In this document: positions 53,596 through 62,309 of the stretch, piece after piece
How positions within the stretch are numbered: position 1 is the stretch's first letter
Layout of the letters: each line of letters opens with the position of its first letter
DNA from: Streptomyces sp. NBC_00708
GTDB lineage: Bacteria; Actinomycetota; Actinomycetes; Streptomycetales; Streptomycetaceae
Direction of reading: 5' to 3'
DNA: 64,000 nucleotides
Assembly (NCBI GenBank): GCA_036226585.1
Contig: CP108997.1
Span: forward strand, 4,402,001-4,466,000
The notes under the pieces: generated by a model
Told to the model about the DNA's origin: nothing
The model's input: the letters and a program-made list of their open reading frames with translations, nothing else
Databases searched by the model: none
Translations under genes and position numbers: made by a program

Positions 53596-54945
53596 GTGCC
53601 ACGACGTACCGAAAAGACGACCGCCCTCAGGGCAGCCGTGATCGCCGACTCCGACACCCGGTGGAAATGGGGCGCGCTCACCGCGCACCGCCTGACCGCC
53701 CCCGTGTCCGGGGAGCCCGCGCGGCGGGTGGAGATCAGCGGACTGCTGCTGCGCGGCCGGGCGACCCCGACCCCCCGCCAGCTCGCCGAGGTCGGTGACG
53801 TGGGGATCGACGCCGGCCGGGTCCGCGAGGTCACGGCCGTCGAGTTCCTTCAGGCCGTACGGGACGAGGGGTACGACGTCGTCGTCCTCGCCCTCGTCGG
53901 CGGCGCCGTCCAGGCCATGCTGCACGGCATCGCCGCACTCCGGCTGCCCGCCCGGCCCGTCCTCGTCACCGGCTACGTCGGCGTCGTCTACGAAAAGCTC
54001 ACCGACGGGCTCCTGCTGCGGCACGGCGCCGACGTCGTCCTCGCCAACTCCCGCCACGACGCGGAGCGTTTCCGCGCGGTGTACGAGGGAGTCGGCGCCG
54101 ACGCCTCGGCCGTCACCGAGGCCGCCCTGCCGTTCCTCGGCGGCGAGCCGTACCGGCCCCGACAGGGCCGCGACACCCTCGTGTTCGCCGCCCAGCCCTC
54201 CGTCCCGGAGAACCGCGCCGACCGTACGTACCTGCTGCGGCGCCTGGTCGAGCACGCGCGGCTGCACCCCGGCCGCGAGGTGCTGCTGAAGCTGCGCTCC
54301 AAGCCCGGCGAGCACACCACGCACATCGAGGAACACCCGTACCAGCGGCTCGCCGAGCGGCTGCCCGGCGGCCTCCCGCCCAACTTCCGCCTGGTCTACG
54401 GGCACATGGGCGAGGTCCTGGACCGCACCGACCTGCTGGTCACCGTCTCCTCCACGGCCGCCCTGGAGTCCCTGCACCGCCGCATCCCCACCGCCGTCCT
54501 CACCGACCTCGGGGTGCGCGAGGCGCTCGGCAACCACCACTTCACCGGCTCCGGCCTGCTCACCTCCTTCGACCACCTCGACGGCGGCGGGCACCCGGAA
54601 CCCGACCCCGACTGGCTGGCCGGCCAGGGCGTCGCCGCCGACGGCAGCTACGCCACGGCCTACGACACCGCCCGCGCCCGGGTCACCGCACTGCTGGCCC
54701 GGGGCGATCTCCCCGGCCCGGCGCCGTACTACACACCCGCCACCGCCCCCGGCTACCTCCCCGGCATCCTCGCCCGCCACCACCTGGGCCCCGAAGGCCA
54801 CCCGCTGCCCGGCGCCGCCGCGCCCCGGGAGGCCGGGCGGGTCAGGACGGCGGTGCGCGAAGCGGTCCGCGACGCGGCCCGGGGCGCGTACCGGCACGGC
54901 GTCCAGCGCGTCGCCCCGGTCGTCCGGCGGATGGGAGAGCTGTGA
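53596..54945 (+). CDS. DUF6716 family putative glycosyltransferase
   Basis: A 449-residue protein assigned by recall to DUF6716, which is predicted to have a GT-B fold. It has LRAAVIADSDTRWKWGALTAHRL at the start, DVVVLALVGGAVQAMLHGI, VLVTGYVGVVYEKLTDGLLLRHGADVVLANSRHD and LLKLRSKPGEHTTHIEEHPYQ, with a TVSSTAALESLHRRIP donor-site-like loop. GTG 53596 has no ribosome site but follows a likely -10 closely. It is the first gene of the rightward operon and overlaps the next by 4 bp. Its sugar is unknown. Confidence 0.78.
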   Translation: MPRRTEKTTALRAAVIADSDTRWKWGALTAHRLTAPVSGEPARRVEISGLLLRGRATPTPRQLAEVGDVGIDAGRVREVTAVEFLQAVRDEGYDVVVLALVGGAVQAMLHGIAALRLPARPVLVTGYVGVVYEKLTDGLLLRHGADVVLANSRHDAERFRAVYEGVGADASAVTEAALPFLGGEPYRPRQGRDTLVFAAQPSVPENRADRTYLLRRLVEHARLHPGREVLLKLRSKPGEHTTHIEEHPYQRLAERLPGGLPPNFRLVYGHMGEVLDRTDLLVTVSSTAALESLHRRIPTAVLTDLGVREALGNHHFTGSGLLTSFDHLDGGGHPEPDPDWLAGQGVAADGSYATAYDTARARVTALLARGDLPGPAPYYTPATAPGYLPGILARHHLGPEGHPLPGAAAPREAGRVRTAVREAVRDAARGAYRHGVQRVAPVVRRMGEL

Positions 54946-56198
54946 AGACCCCTGACACGTCACTCACTGGAGCACCGATGACCCCACCCACCGTGCTCGC
55001 CGTGATCCCCGCACGCGGCGGCTCCAAGGGCGTACCCGCCAAGAACCTCGCCCGGGTCGGCGGCGTTCCGCTCGTCGCCCGCGCCGTCCGCGCCTGCCTG
55101 GCCTCCGGCGAGGTCACCGACGTCGTGGTGACGACCGACGCCCCCGCCGTCGCCGAGGCCGCCCGCGCGGCGGCCGAAGCACTCGGCGAGAGCGGCCGGC
55201 TGCACTGCGTCCAGCGCCCCGAGAACATCGCCGGCGACACCGCGACCAGCGAGGCCGCCGTCCTGCACGCCCTCGACGCCTACGAGGCCCTGCGCGGCCG
55301 CACCGCGGACGTCGTCCTGCTCGTCCAGTGCACCAGCCCCTTCGTCGCCCGCGAGGACATCGACGGGGTCGCCGCGGCCGTCGCCCACCAGGGCGCCGAC
55401 ACCGCCGTCACCGTCGCCCCCTTCCACGGCTTCCTGTGGCGCGACGGCAGCGCGGTCGAGGACCACAACTACGGCGTCAACCACGACAAGCGGGTCCGCC
55501 CCCGCCGCCAGGACCGCCCCGAGGACCTGCTGGAGACGGGCGCCGCCTACGCCATGGACGCCGCCGGCTTCCGCACCCACCGCCACCGCTTCTTCGGCCA
55601 CACCGCGCTGGTGCGCACCGACCCGGCCCGCGTCCTGGAGATCGACGACCCGCACGACCTGGCCCGCGCCCGCGCGCTCGCCCCCCTCGTCGACCCGGCC
55701 CCGCTGCCCACCCTCGACGACATCGACGCCGTCGTCCTCGACTTCGACGGCACCCAGACCGACGACCGGGTCCTGGTGGACTCCGACGGCCGCGAGACCG
55801 TCTCCGTCCACCGGGGCGACGGGCTCGGCATCGCCGCCCTGCGCAAGGCGGGCGTCCCGCTGCTGATCCTGTCCACGGAACAGAACCCCGTCGTCGCCGC
55901 CCGCGCCCACAAGCTGCGCGTCCCCGTCCTGCACGGCATCGACCGCAAGGACCTCGCGCTCAAGCAGTGGTGCGACGAGCAGTCCCTCGCACCCGAACGC
56001 GTCATGTACGTCGGCAACGACGTCAACGACCTCCCCTGCTTCGCGCTCGCCGGCTGGCCCGTCGCCGTCGCGAGCGCCCACGACTCGGTACGCGCAGCGG
56101 CGCGCGCCGTGACGACCACCCCCGGCGGCTTCGGCGCCATCCGCGAGATCGCGGCCTGGCTCCTGGGCCCCACCCTCACCTCAGCCCCCACCGAGTAA
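54942..56198 (+). CDS. fused CMP-nonulosonate synthetase / HAD phosphatase
   Basis: A 418-residue two-domain enzyme. Residues ~15-240 are an acylneuraminate cytidylyltransferase (LAVIPARGGSKGVPAKNLARVGGVPLVARAV, RPENIAGDTATSEAAVLHAL, LVQCTSPF, DHNYGVN). Residues ~260-410 are a KdsC-type HAD phosphatase (AVVLDFDGTQTDDRVLVDSDGRETVSVHRGDGLGI, YVGNDVNDLPCF). It can dephosphorylate a 9-phosphate sugar acid such as Kdn-9-P and then make the CMP-activated donor. GTG 54942 overlaps the previous stop and has GGGAG; ATG 54978 with GGAG is an equally fair start. Confidence 0.88.
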   Translation: MKTPDTSLTGAPMTPPTVLAVIPARGGSKGVPAKNLARVGGVPLVARAVRACLASGEVTDVVVTTDAPAVAEAARAAAEALGESGRLHCVQRPENIAGDTATSEAAVLHALDAYEALRGRTADVVLLVQCTSPFVAREDIDGVAAAVAHQGADTAVTVAPFHGFLWRDGSAVEDHNYGVNHDKRVRPRRQDRPEDLLETGAAYAMDAAGFRTHRHRFFGHTALVRTDPARVLEIDDPHDLARARALAPLVDPAPLPTLDDIDAVVLDFDGTQTDDRVLVDSDGRETVSVHRGDGLGIAALRKAGVPLLILSTEQNPVVAARAHKLRVPVLHGIDRKDLALKQWCDEQSLAPERVMYVGNDVNDLPCFALAGWPVAVASAHDSVRAAARAVTTTPGGFGAIREIAAWLLGPTLTSAPTE

Positions 56199-56209
56199 GG
56201 AACACCCTC

Positions 56210-57145
56210 ATGAGCACCTCCCGCCTGCGCACCCTCGGCAACCGCACCGCCGGCCCCGGCAACCCCGTGTACATCACCGGCGAGATCGGCATCAACCACA
56301 ACGGCGACCTCGACAACGCCCTCGCGCTCATCGACGTGGCCGCCGAGGCCGGCTGCGACGCCGTCAAGTTCCAGAAGCGCACCCCGGAGATCTGCACCCC
56401 GCGCGACCAGTGGGACATCGAGCGGGACACCCCCTGGGGCCGCATGACGTACATCGACTACCGCCACCGCGTCGAGTTCGGCGAGACCGAGTACCGGGCC
56501 ATCTCCGAGCACTGCGCCGAGCGCGGCATCGACTGGTTCGCCTCCCCGTGGGACACCGAGGCCGTCGCCTTCCTGGAGAAGTTCGACGTCCCCGCCCACA
56601 AGGTCGCCTCCGCCTCGCTCACCGACGACGAGCTGCTGCGCTCGCTGCGCGCCACCGGCCGCACGGTGATCCTCTCCACCGGCATGTCGACCCCGCGCCA
56701 GATCCGCCACGCCGTCGAGGTGCTCGGCTCCGACAACATCCTGCTCTGCCACGCCACCTCCACGTACCCGGCGAAGGCCGAGGAGCTGAACCTCCGGGTC
56801 ATCAACACCCTCCAGCAGGAGTACCCCAACGTCCCGATCGGCTACAGCGGCCACGAGACGGGCCTGCAGACCACCCTCGCCGCCGTCGCCCTCGGCGCCG
56901 CGTTCGTCGAGCGCCACATCACCCTGGACCGCGCCATGTGGGGCTCCGACCAGGCCGCGTCCGTCGAACCGCAGGGCCTCACCCGCCTCGTCCGCGACAT
57001 CCGCACCATCGAGGCCTCCCTCGGCGACGGCGTCAAGAAGGTGTACGAGTCCGAGCTCGGCCCGATGAAGAAGCTCCGCCGGGTCACGGGCGTCGTCGCG
57101 GAGAGCGACGCGGCGGCCCCGGCCGCCGAGCCGGTCGCGGTCTGA
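56210..57145 (+). CDS. N-acetylneuraminate synthase family protein (NeuB/Kdn synthase-like)
   Basis: A 311-residue TIM-barrel enzyme that condenses phosphoenolpyruvate with a hexose or its phosphate to give a nine-carbon ketosugar acid. Motifs are YITGEIGINHNGDLDNALALIDVAAEAGCDAVKFQKR, WFASPWD, VASASLTDDELL, LCHATSTYPAKAEELNLRVI, IGYSGHETGLQTT and VERHITLDRAMWGSDQAASV. It ends about 25 residues after the barrel and lacks the C-terminal SAF (antifreeze-like) domain of classical NeuB. ATG 56210 has AAGGA. Its neighbours suggest Kdn or a related acid. Confidence 0.92.
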   Translation: MSTSRLRTLGNRTAGPGNPVYITGEIGINHNGDLDNALALIDVAAEAGCDAVKFQKRTPEICTPRDQWDIERDTPWGRMTYIDYRHRVEFGETEYRAISEHCAERGIDWFASPWDTEAVAFLEKFDVPAHKVASASLTDDELLRSLRATGRTVILSTGMSTPRQIRHAVEVLGSDNILLCHATSTYPAKAEELNLRVINTLQQEYPNVPIGYSGHETGLQTTLAAVALGAAFVERHITLDRAMWGSDQAASVEPQGLTRLVRDIRTIEASLGDGVKKVYESELGPMKKLRRVTGVVAESDAAAPAAEPVAV

Positions 57146-57156
57146 CGGGCCGGCCG

Positions 57157-58215
57157 GTGAACCTCGCCTTCGTCGAGAGCCCGGTCCAGCTCCTGAACGT
57201 CCTGGAGTGGGCCGTCACCGAGGGAGGCGGCGGGCGCGTCCTCACGGACGTCACCGTCGTCGTCCTCCCCCCGGTCGACCCGATGTCGCGCGGTCAGCTG
57301 CGCCGGATGGCGGAGCTGGCCCGCGACGAGGGCATGACCGTGCGCTGGCAGGAGGCGCGCGGCGACTCGGGCACCCCCCTGAAGTCGCTGCGCGCCCTCA
57401 CCCGGCTCGTCCGCAACGCCGACCACATCGTCATCGGCGACCCGTTCTCGCGTTACGTGCAGCTGCTGCTCTCGCTCGTCCGGCCCCGCCGCCTCACCGT
57501 GGTCGACGACGGCACCGCCACCATGGAGTTCGTCGCCCAGCTCACCCGGGGCGAGCGCCTGGTGCGCTGGCACCGGCGCGGCGGCTTCGACCCGCGCGGC
57601 CTGGCCCTGGCCCCGGTGACGGCCACCGCACGGCGCCGGTTCACCCCGTCGGCGGCGCGCGAGGTCGAGCTGTTCACCGCCATGCCGGTCATCCCGCCGC
57701 CGGGCGTCACCCTGATCCCGAACACCTTCTCCTGGACCCGGTCCCGCTTCGGTCCGCCGTCGCTCACCAAGGGCGCGGACCTGGTCGGCACCTCGCTGGT
57801 CGAGACGGGCGTGGTGGACCGGGCCCCGTATCTGGAGGCGGTCGCCGCCCTGGCCCGTACGCACGGCGCCACCCGCTACTTCGCCCACCGCCGCGAGTCC
57901 ACCGAGAAGCTGCACGCCCTGGAGGCGGCCACCGGCCTGGAGATCGTCCGCCCCGACCTCCCCCTGGAGCTCATCGCCCGCCGCGGCCCCATCGGCCGCA
58001 CGGTCCTGAGCTTCCCGTCCACCGTGGTCCACACCCTGCCCCTCGCCCTGGCCGGCACCGAGGTGAAGGTCGCGGTCTGCGACATCGCCCCGGAATGGCT
58101 CCACGAAACGGCCTCCCCGCGCGCCCAGGGCTTCCTGAGCGGCGTCACGGAGACGGCCCGCGACGTCCACCGCCTGGCACCGTGGCGGGTCACGGCGGTG
58201 ACGGGGGAGGCGTGA
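57157..58215 (+). CDS. sialyltransferase-like protein (GT52/polysialyltransferase-like)
   Basis: A 352-residue protein. The opening NLAFVESPVQLLNVLEWAV is typical of GT52 and polysialyltransferase-like enzymes, which use CMP-nonulosonates. Further motifs are HIVIGDPFSRYVQLLLSLVRPRRLTVVDDGTATMEF, HRRESTEKLHALEAATGLEIVRPDLPLELI and VLSFPSTVVHTLPLAL. The family link is by motif memory and is moderate. GTG 57157 lies 11 bp after the NeuB-like stop. It closes the rightward operon; the convergent M48 gene ends 12 bp on. Confidence 0.72.
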   Translation: MNLAFVESPVQLLNVLEWAVTEGGGGRVLTDVTVVVLPPVDPMSRGQLRRMAELARDEGMTVRWQEARGDSGTPLKSLRALTRLVRNADHIVIGDPFSRYVQLLLSLVRPRRLTVVDDGTATMEFVAQLTRGERLVRWHRRGGFDPRGLALAPVTATARRRFTPSAAREVELFTAMPVIPPPGVTLIPNTFSWTRSRFGPPSLTKGADLVGTSLVETGVVDRAPYLEAVAALARTHGATRYFAHRRESTEKLHALEAATGLEIVRPDLPLELIARRGPIGRTVLSFPSTVVHTLPLALAGTEVKVAVCDIAPEWLHETASPRAQGFLSGVTETARDVHRLAPWRVTAVTGEA

Positions 58216-58227
58216 AGCCCCAAGGGC

Positions 58228-59511
58228 TCAACCGCCGTTCAGGACCCGGCGCGCCATCGTGGCCCGGACCCCCGAGAGCTCGGCCCGCAGGGCGGCACGG
58301 CGGGTGGCGTCCAGGGTGACCGCCGCCGGCCGGGCGGCCACGGCCAGCAGCCGGGCGCGCCGCAGATGGGTCGGGGGGTGCGTGGAGTCGACGCTGTGAC
58401 CGCGCAGCGCGCCGCAGCGCCGCTGCCGTTCGTACTCGCTCGCCGGAACAGCGGCCATGCGGGCGGCCAGGCGTTCCCAGAGCCCGTCGGCGGCGTCGCC
58501 GTCCTTCGCGGAACTCGCGGAACGGGTCTGGCGGGACCGGAGCGCGTTGGACTCGCGCAGCAGCAGGGTCTCCGCGGAGGCGGAGACGAGGAGCCGGTCC
58601 ATCATGCCCACGGCGGCCTCCGTGGAGCCGCACCGGGCCGCGAGGGAGTCGGCCAGGTACTCGCCGCGCTGGGTGGCGCGCAGGGTCAGGTGGTCGAGGA
58701 CCATCAGGACGCCCACGACGGCCGAGCGCGGAAGCAGGTACAGGGCGTTGAACACCGATTCCATGAGGGTGGGCTGCGGGACCGGGCTCAACAGGTAGCG
58801 CCAGGTGTCCAGGGACCGGAGCGCGTTCCCGACGATCAGCCCGTGGCGGGTGTCGCCATTGGCGTAGTGCCCCAGCTCATGTCCGAGCAGCGCGATCCGC
58901 TGCTCGGTGCCGAGGGCCTCCCAGAGTCCGAGCCCGACCGTCAGCAGCCGGCGGCGCCGCAGACCGTACTCGGACACGCTCGCGTTGAATTCGGCGTTGA
59001 ACGAGACCGCGTGCACCCCGCTCGTCCCCACCGTCGCGGCGATCTCGTCGATCAGCGCGAACAGTTCGGGCGCGTCGGCCCGGCGCAGCACGGGCTCGTC
59101 CTGCGGCAGGCGTGCGAACCGGGGACGCAGGGTCCAAGTGATGAGCAGGCACAGGGCGCCGAGGAGCGGCAGCGCACCGCCCCAGCCGAGCACCACCAGC
59201 AGCAGACCGCCGACGAACAGTGCGACGGTGACCCCGTGGACGGCCAGCGCGAGGGCCAGGGCGAGGACGCCGGCCGTGTCGCGCCGGGGCCGCAGAGCCT
59301 CGTCCGTCGTCACCTCGGCCAGCAGCCGTTCGCCGTGCTGCCGGGCGAGCCTGTGCCGCAGGACCTCCAGTCGGCCGGTCGGTTCCTCGGGCTGCCCCGG
59401 GTCCACATTCCAGTCGCAGGCGGCGCACCACTGGACGAACCCGTGCTCCGCCCGGATCTCCGCCCCGCACTCCGGGCATGACTGAATGCGCTGATCCACC
59501 GCGTCGAGCAC
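58228..59511 (-). CDS. M48 family metallopeptidase with zinc-ribbon N-terminus
   Basis: A 427-residue membrane protease of the HtpX/Ste24 group. The N-terminal zinc ribbon is CPECG...CAACDW (residues ~12-33). Two membrane helices follow (LALALAVHGVTVALFVGGLLLVVLGWGG, LPLLGALCLLITWTL). The catalytic HExxH is in ALLGHELGHYANGD near residue 211, and the downstream Glu ligand is in RGEYLADSLAARCG. GTG 59511 follows a run of G; GTG 59499 is possible. It probably degrades misfolded membrane proteins. It is convergent with the sugar operon and divergent from the M20 gene. Confidence 0.9.
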   Translation of the reverse strand: MLDAVDQRIQSCPECGAEIRAEHGFVQWCAACDWNVDPGQPEEPTGRLEVLRHRLARQHGERLLAEVTTDEALRPRRDTAGVLALALALAVHGVTVALFVGGLLLVVLGWGGALPLLGALCLLITWTLRPRFARLPQDEPVLRRADAPELFALIDEIAATVGTSGVHAVSFNAEFNASVSEYGLRRRRLLTVGLGLWEALGTEQRIALLGHELGHYANGDTRHGLIVGNALRSLDTWRYLLSPVPQPTLMESVFNALYLLPRSAVVGVLMVLDHLTLRATQRGEYLADSLAARCGSTEAAVGMMDRLLVSASAETLLLRESNALRSRQTRSASSAKDGDAADGLWERLAARMAAVPASEYERQRRCGALRGHSVDSTHPPTHLRRARLLAVAARPAAVTLDATRRAALRAELSGVRATMARRVLNGG

Positions 59512-59777
59512 TGGCGAGGCCCCCCTCGTCCCGCGGCTCCGGCCGGAGACCGCTCAGGTGTACGGCGGACCTCTGTGTGTCCGCGGACCGCACAGTAGGC
59601 CGCGGCTCGGGCGGCCGTACAGAGGATTCAGCCGCGCTCCACCACGCGGCGAGCGCCGGAGTGTACCCATCCCGCGCGTGTCCCACACGCCGAGACGCGG
59701 CCAAACATTCGCCTATGTGGCTGAAGTTTTCTTGTTTCATGGTCAGTTGAGGTGGGAACAGGCATACCCTTTAACAG

Positions 59778-61016
59778 GTGAGCCAGTTGATCTGCCCCGA
59801 GTCCGATGCCGGCCAGCCCCAGGGCGGGACCCTGCCCGGCGCTCTTCCCGACGCCCTGCGCGCCGAGCTGATCGCCTTCCGCAGAGACCTGCACATGCAC
59901 CCCGAGCTGGGCAATCAGGAGTTCCGCACCACCGCGGCGATCAAGGCCAGGCTGGAGCAGGCGGGCCTCGTCCCGCGGGTGCTCGCCTCCGGGACCGGGC
60001 TCATGTGCGACGTCGGGACGCGCGGGGAGGGCACGCGGCCGATGCTCGCGCTGCGGGCCGACATCGACGCGCTCCCCATCCCGGACACCAAGGCAGGCGT
60101 GCCGTACCGCTCCACCGTGCCCGACCGGGCGCACGCCTGCGGGCACGACGTCCACACCACCACCGTCCTCGGCGCCGGACTGGTCCTGGCCGAGCTGGAC
60201 CGGCAGGGGCTGCTGCCCAACCCGGTGCGGCTGATCTTCCAGCCGGCCGAGGAGGTGCTTCCCGGCGGGGCGCCCGACGCCATCGAGTCCGGGGTCCTGG
60301 AAGGCGTCGGCCGGATCATCGGCGTCCACTGCGACCCCAAGGTCGACGTCGGCCGGGTCGGGCTCCGGGTCGGGGCGATCACCTCCGCCTGCGACCGGCT
60401 CGAACTGGCCCTGGACGGGCCCGGCGGCCACACCGCCCGCCCGCACCTGACCACGGACCTGGTCACCGCCGCCGCCAAGGTCGTCACCGAGGTGCCCGCG
60501 CTGCTGGCCCGCCGGGTCGACGCCCGGTCCGGGCTCGCGCTGACCTGGGGGCGGCTGGAGACCGGCCACGCCTGCAACGTCATCCCGCAGCACGCCGAAC
60601 TCTCCGGCACGGTCCGCTGCCTGGACCTCGACGCGTGGCGCGAGGCGCCGGACCTGGTGCACGCCGCGATCGACGAGGTCGCCGGGATGCACCGCGCCAA
60701 GACGGTGATCAACTACATCCGCGGCGTCCCGCCCGTGGTGAACGACGCCGCCGCGATCGACCTGCTGGCCGGCGCCATGGCCGCCCGCCGGGGCCCGTAC
60801 GCCATCGAGGGCACCGAGCAGAGCCTGGGCGGCGAGGACTTCTCCTGGTACCTGGAGCACGTCCCGGGGGCCATGGCGCGCCTCGGCGTCCGTACTCCCG
60901 GCGACACGCGCGGGCTCGACCTCCACCGGGGCAATTTCGACGTCGACGAGGAGGCGATCACCGTGGGGGTCGAACTCTTCACCGCCTCCGCGTTGCTCCA
61001 CGTCAACCACCCGTAA
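59778..61016 (+). CDS. M20 family amidohydrolase/metallopeptidase
   Basis: A 412-residue zinc enzyme of the M20D (IAA-amino-acid hydrolase / N-acyl-amino-acid) group. Motifs are LIAFRRDLHMHPELGNQEFRT, LALRADIDALPIPD, HACGHDVHTTTVLGAG with the metal His-Asp, IFQPAEEVLPGGAPDAI, and the late LGGEDFSWYLEHVPGAMARLG. It hydrolyses an amide bond of an N-acylated amino acid or dipeptide; the substrate is unknown. GTG 59778 lacks a strong ribosome site. The 266-bp gap upstream holds AT-rich stretches but no recognised promoter. Confidence 0.92.
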   Translation: MSQLICPESDAGQPQGGTLPGALPDALRAELIAFRRDLHMHPELGNQEFRTTAAIKARLEQAGLVPRVLASGTGLMCDVGTRGEGTRPMLALRADIDALPIPDTKAGVPYRSTVPDRAHACGHDVHTTTVLGAGLVLAELDRQGLLPNPVRLIFQPAEEVLPGGAPDAIESGVLEGVGRIIGVHCDPKVDVGRVGLRVGAITSACDRLELALDGPGGHTARPHLTTDLVTAAAKVVTEVPALLARRVDARSGLALTWGRLETGHACNVIPQHAELSGTVRCLDLDAWREAPDLVHAAIDEVAGMHRAKTVINYIRGVPPVVNDAAAIDLLAGAMAARRGPYAIEGTEQSLGGEDFSWYLEHVPGAMARLGVRTPGDTRGLDLHRGNFDVDEEAITVGVELFTASALLHVNHP

Positions 61017-61082
61017 CCGGACACGTCGCTCCCCGTTCGCGACGATCCGATAACGGCTTCCGTACAGGGCTTTATCTGACAT

Positions 61083-61098
61083 CTACGCGCGTTACGAT
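61083..61098 (+). promoter_or_regulatory. candidate promoter/operator of the BMP transporter gene
   Basis: CTACGCGCGTTACG overlaps TACGAT (61093-61098), a good -10 hexamer. Its CTACGCGCGT core also lies in the palindrome at 62310-62331 before the ATPase gene, suggesting a shared regulator. Confidence 0.5.
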
Positions 61099-61154
61099 CG
61101 CCGCGAAACCAGCGCCGGAAGAGGCGCTTCGGTCAGGTTTGAAGGAGCCTTCCC

Positions 61155-62195
61155 TTGCGCCGGGTATCCAAGATCACCGCCGCGTGTGCCATCACCGCGG
61201 CGCTCGCGCTCACCGCCACCGCGTGTGGCGAGTCGTCCGACGAGAGTTCCGGCTCGGACGACGGCAAGATGAAGATCGGCATGGCCTACGACGTCGGCGG
61301 CCGTGGCGACAACTCGTTCAACGACTCCGCCGCGCGCGGCCTGGACAAGGCCAAGGCCGAGTTCGGCGCCGAGACGAAGGAGCTGACCGCCAAGAACGGT
61401 GAGAGCTCCGCCGACCGCGACCAGCGCCTCCAGTCGCTCGCCGAGGGCGGCTACAACCCGGTCATCGCGATCGGCTTCGCGTACAAGGACGCGGTCGACA
61501 AGATCGCGCCCAAGTACCCGAAGGTCAGCTTCGGCCTGGTCGACTCGGTCTCCGACGCGAAGAACGTCGCCAACATCGTCTTCACCGAGGAGCAGGGCTC
61601 GTACCTCGCCGGTGTCGCGGCGGCGCTGAAGTCCAAGGACGACAAGATCGGCTTCATCGGCGGCGTCGACCTCCCGCTGATCAAGAAGTTCGCGGCCGGC
61701 TTCCGCCAGGGCGTCATGGACACCAAGCCGAAGGCCACGGTGCAGATCCAGTACCTGTCCACCGGCTCGGACCTCTCCGGCTTCGGCAGCCCCGACAAGG
61801 GCAAGGCCGCCGCCAAGGGCATGCTCGACAAGGGCGTCGACGTCATCTTCGCCGCCGCGGGCGGCTCGGGTGCCGGTTCGATCGAGGCCGTCGCCGGCAA
61901 GAAGGGCGCCTGGTCCATCGGCGTCGACTCCGACCAGGCTCTGGACCCGGCCCTGGCGAAGTACAAGGACACGATCCTGACCTCGGTCGTCAAGAACGTC
62001 GACTCCGGCGTCTTCGACCTGGTCAAGTCGGTCAAGGACGGCAAGCCGCTGACCGGCACCCAGACGTACTCCCTGGCCAAGGGCGGCGTCAGCCTGACCC
62101 CCACGGGTGACCACCTCAAGGACATCCAGACCCAGCTCGACGAGGCGAAGAAGAAGATCGTCGACGGCACCATCAAGGTCAAGACCACGACCTGA
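61155..62195 (+). CDS. BMP family ABC transporter substrate-binding lipoprotein
   Basis: A 346-residue lipoprotein of the basic membrane protein (PnrA/Med) family, which binds nucleosides. The lipobox is ALTATACGES near residue 24. Family motifs include IGMAYDVGGRGDNSFNDSAARGLDKA, NPVIAIGFAYKDAV, VANIVFTEEQGSYLAGVAAAL and DVIFAAAGGSGAGSIEAV. The start is TTG 61155, a rare codon choice, with a strong GAAGGAG 6 bp upstream. The ATPase gene follows after a hairpin-rich 284-311-bp gap. Together with permease genes beyond the window it should import purine or pyrimidine nucleosides. Confidence 0.93.
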   Translation: MRRVSKITAACAITAALALTATACGESSDESSGSDDGKMKIGMAYDVGGRGDNSFNDSAARGLDKAKAEFGAETKELTAKNGESSADRDQRLQSLAEGGYNPVIAIGFAYKDAVDKIAPKYPKVSFGLVDSVSDAKNVANIVFTEEQGSYLAGVAAALKSKDDKIGFIGGVDLPLIKKFAAGFRQGVMDTKPKATVQIQYLSTGSDLSGFGSPDKGKAAAKGMLDKGVDVIFAAAGGSGAGSIEAVAGKKGAWSIGVDSDQALDPALAKYKDTILTSVVKNVDSGVFDLVKSVKDGKPLTGTQTYSLAKGGVSLTPTGDHLKDIQTQLDEAKKKIVDGTIKVKTTT

Positions 62196-62207
62196 TCCGG
62201 TCCGTCG

Positions 62208-62254
62208 ATCGGGGTCCGGGCGAGCGGCTTCGGCCGCCCGCTCCGGGCCCCGAT
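62208..62254 (+). terminator. hairpin after the BMP gene (attenuating terminator)
   Basis: Arms of about 21 nt (ATCGGGG...GCGGC) close over a TTCG tetraloop, with one bulge, one mismatch and one G-U pair. It lies 12 bp after the stop, inside the transporter operon. It probably limits read-through so that the binding protein is made in excess. Confidence 0.75.
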
Positions 62255-62277
62255 TCACGTACCCCCGGCGGAGTGCG

Positions 62278-62299
62278 GGCCACCTGTGATCAGGTGGCC
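62278..62299. promoter_or_regulatory. 9-bp perfect hairpin in the BMP-ATPase gap
   Basis: GGCCACCTG and its complement with a TGAT loop. It lies between the terminator and the 22-bp palindrome. It may be an RNA hairpin or a protein-binding site. Confidence 0.45.
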
Positions 62300-62309
62300 A
62301 ACGATTCGG

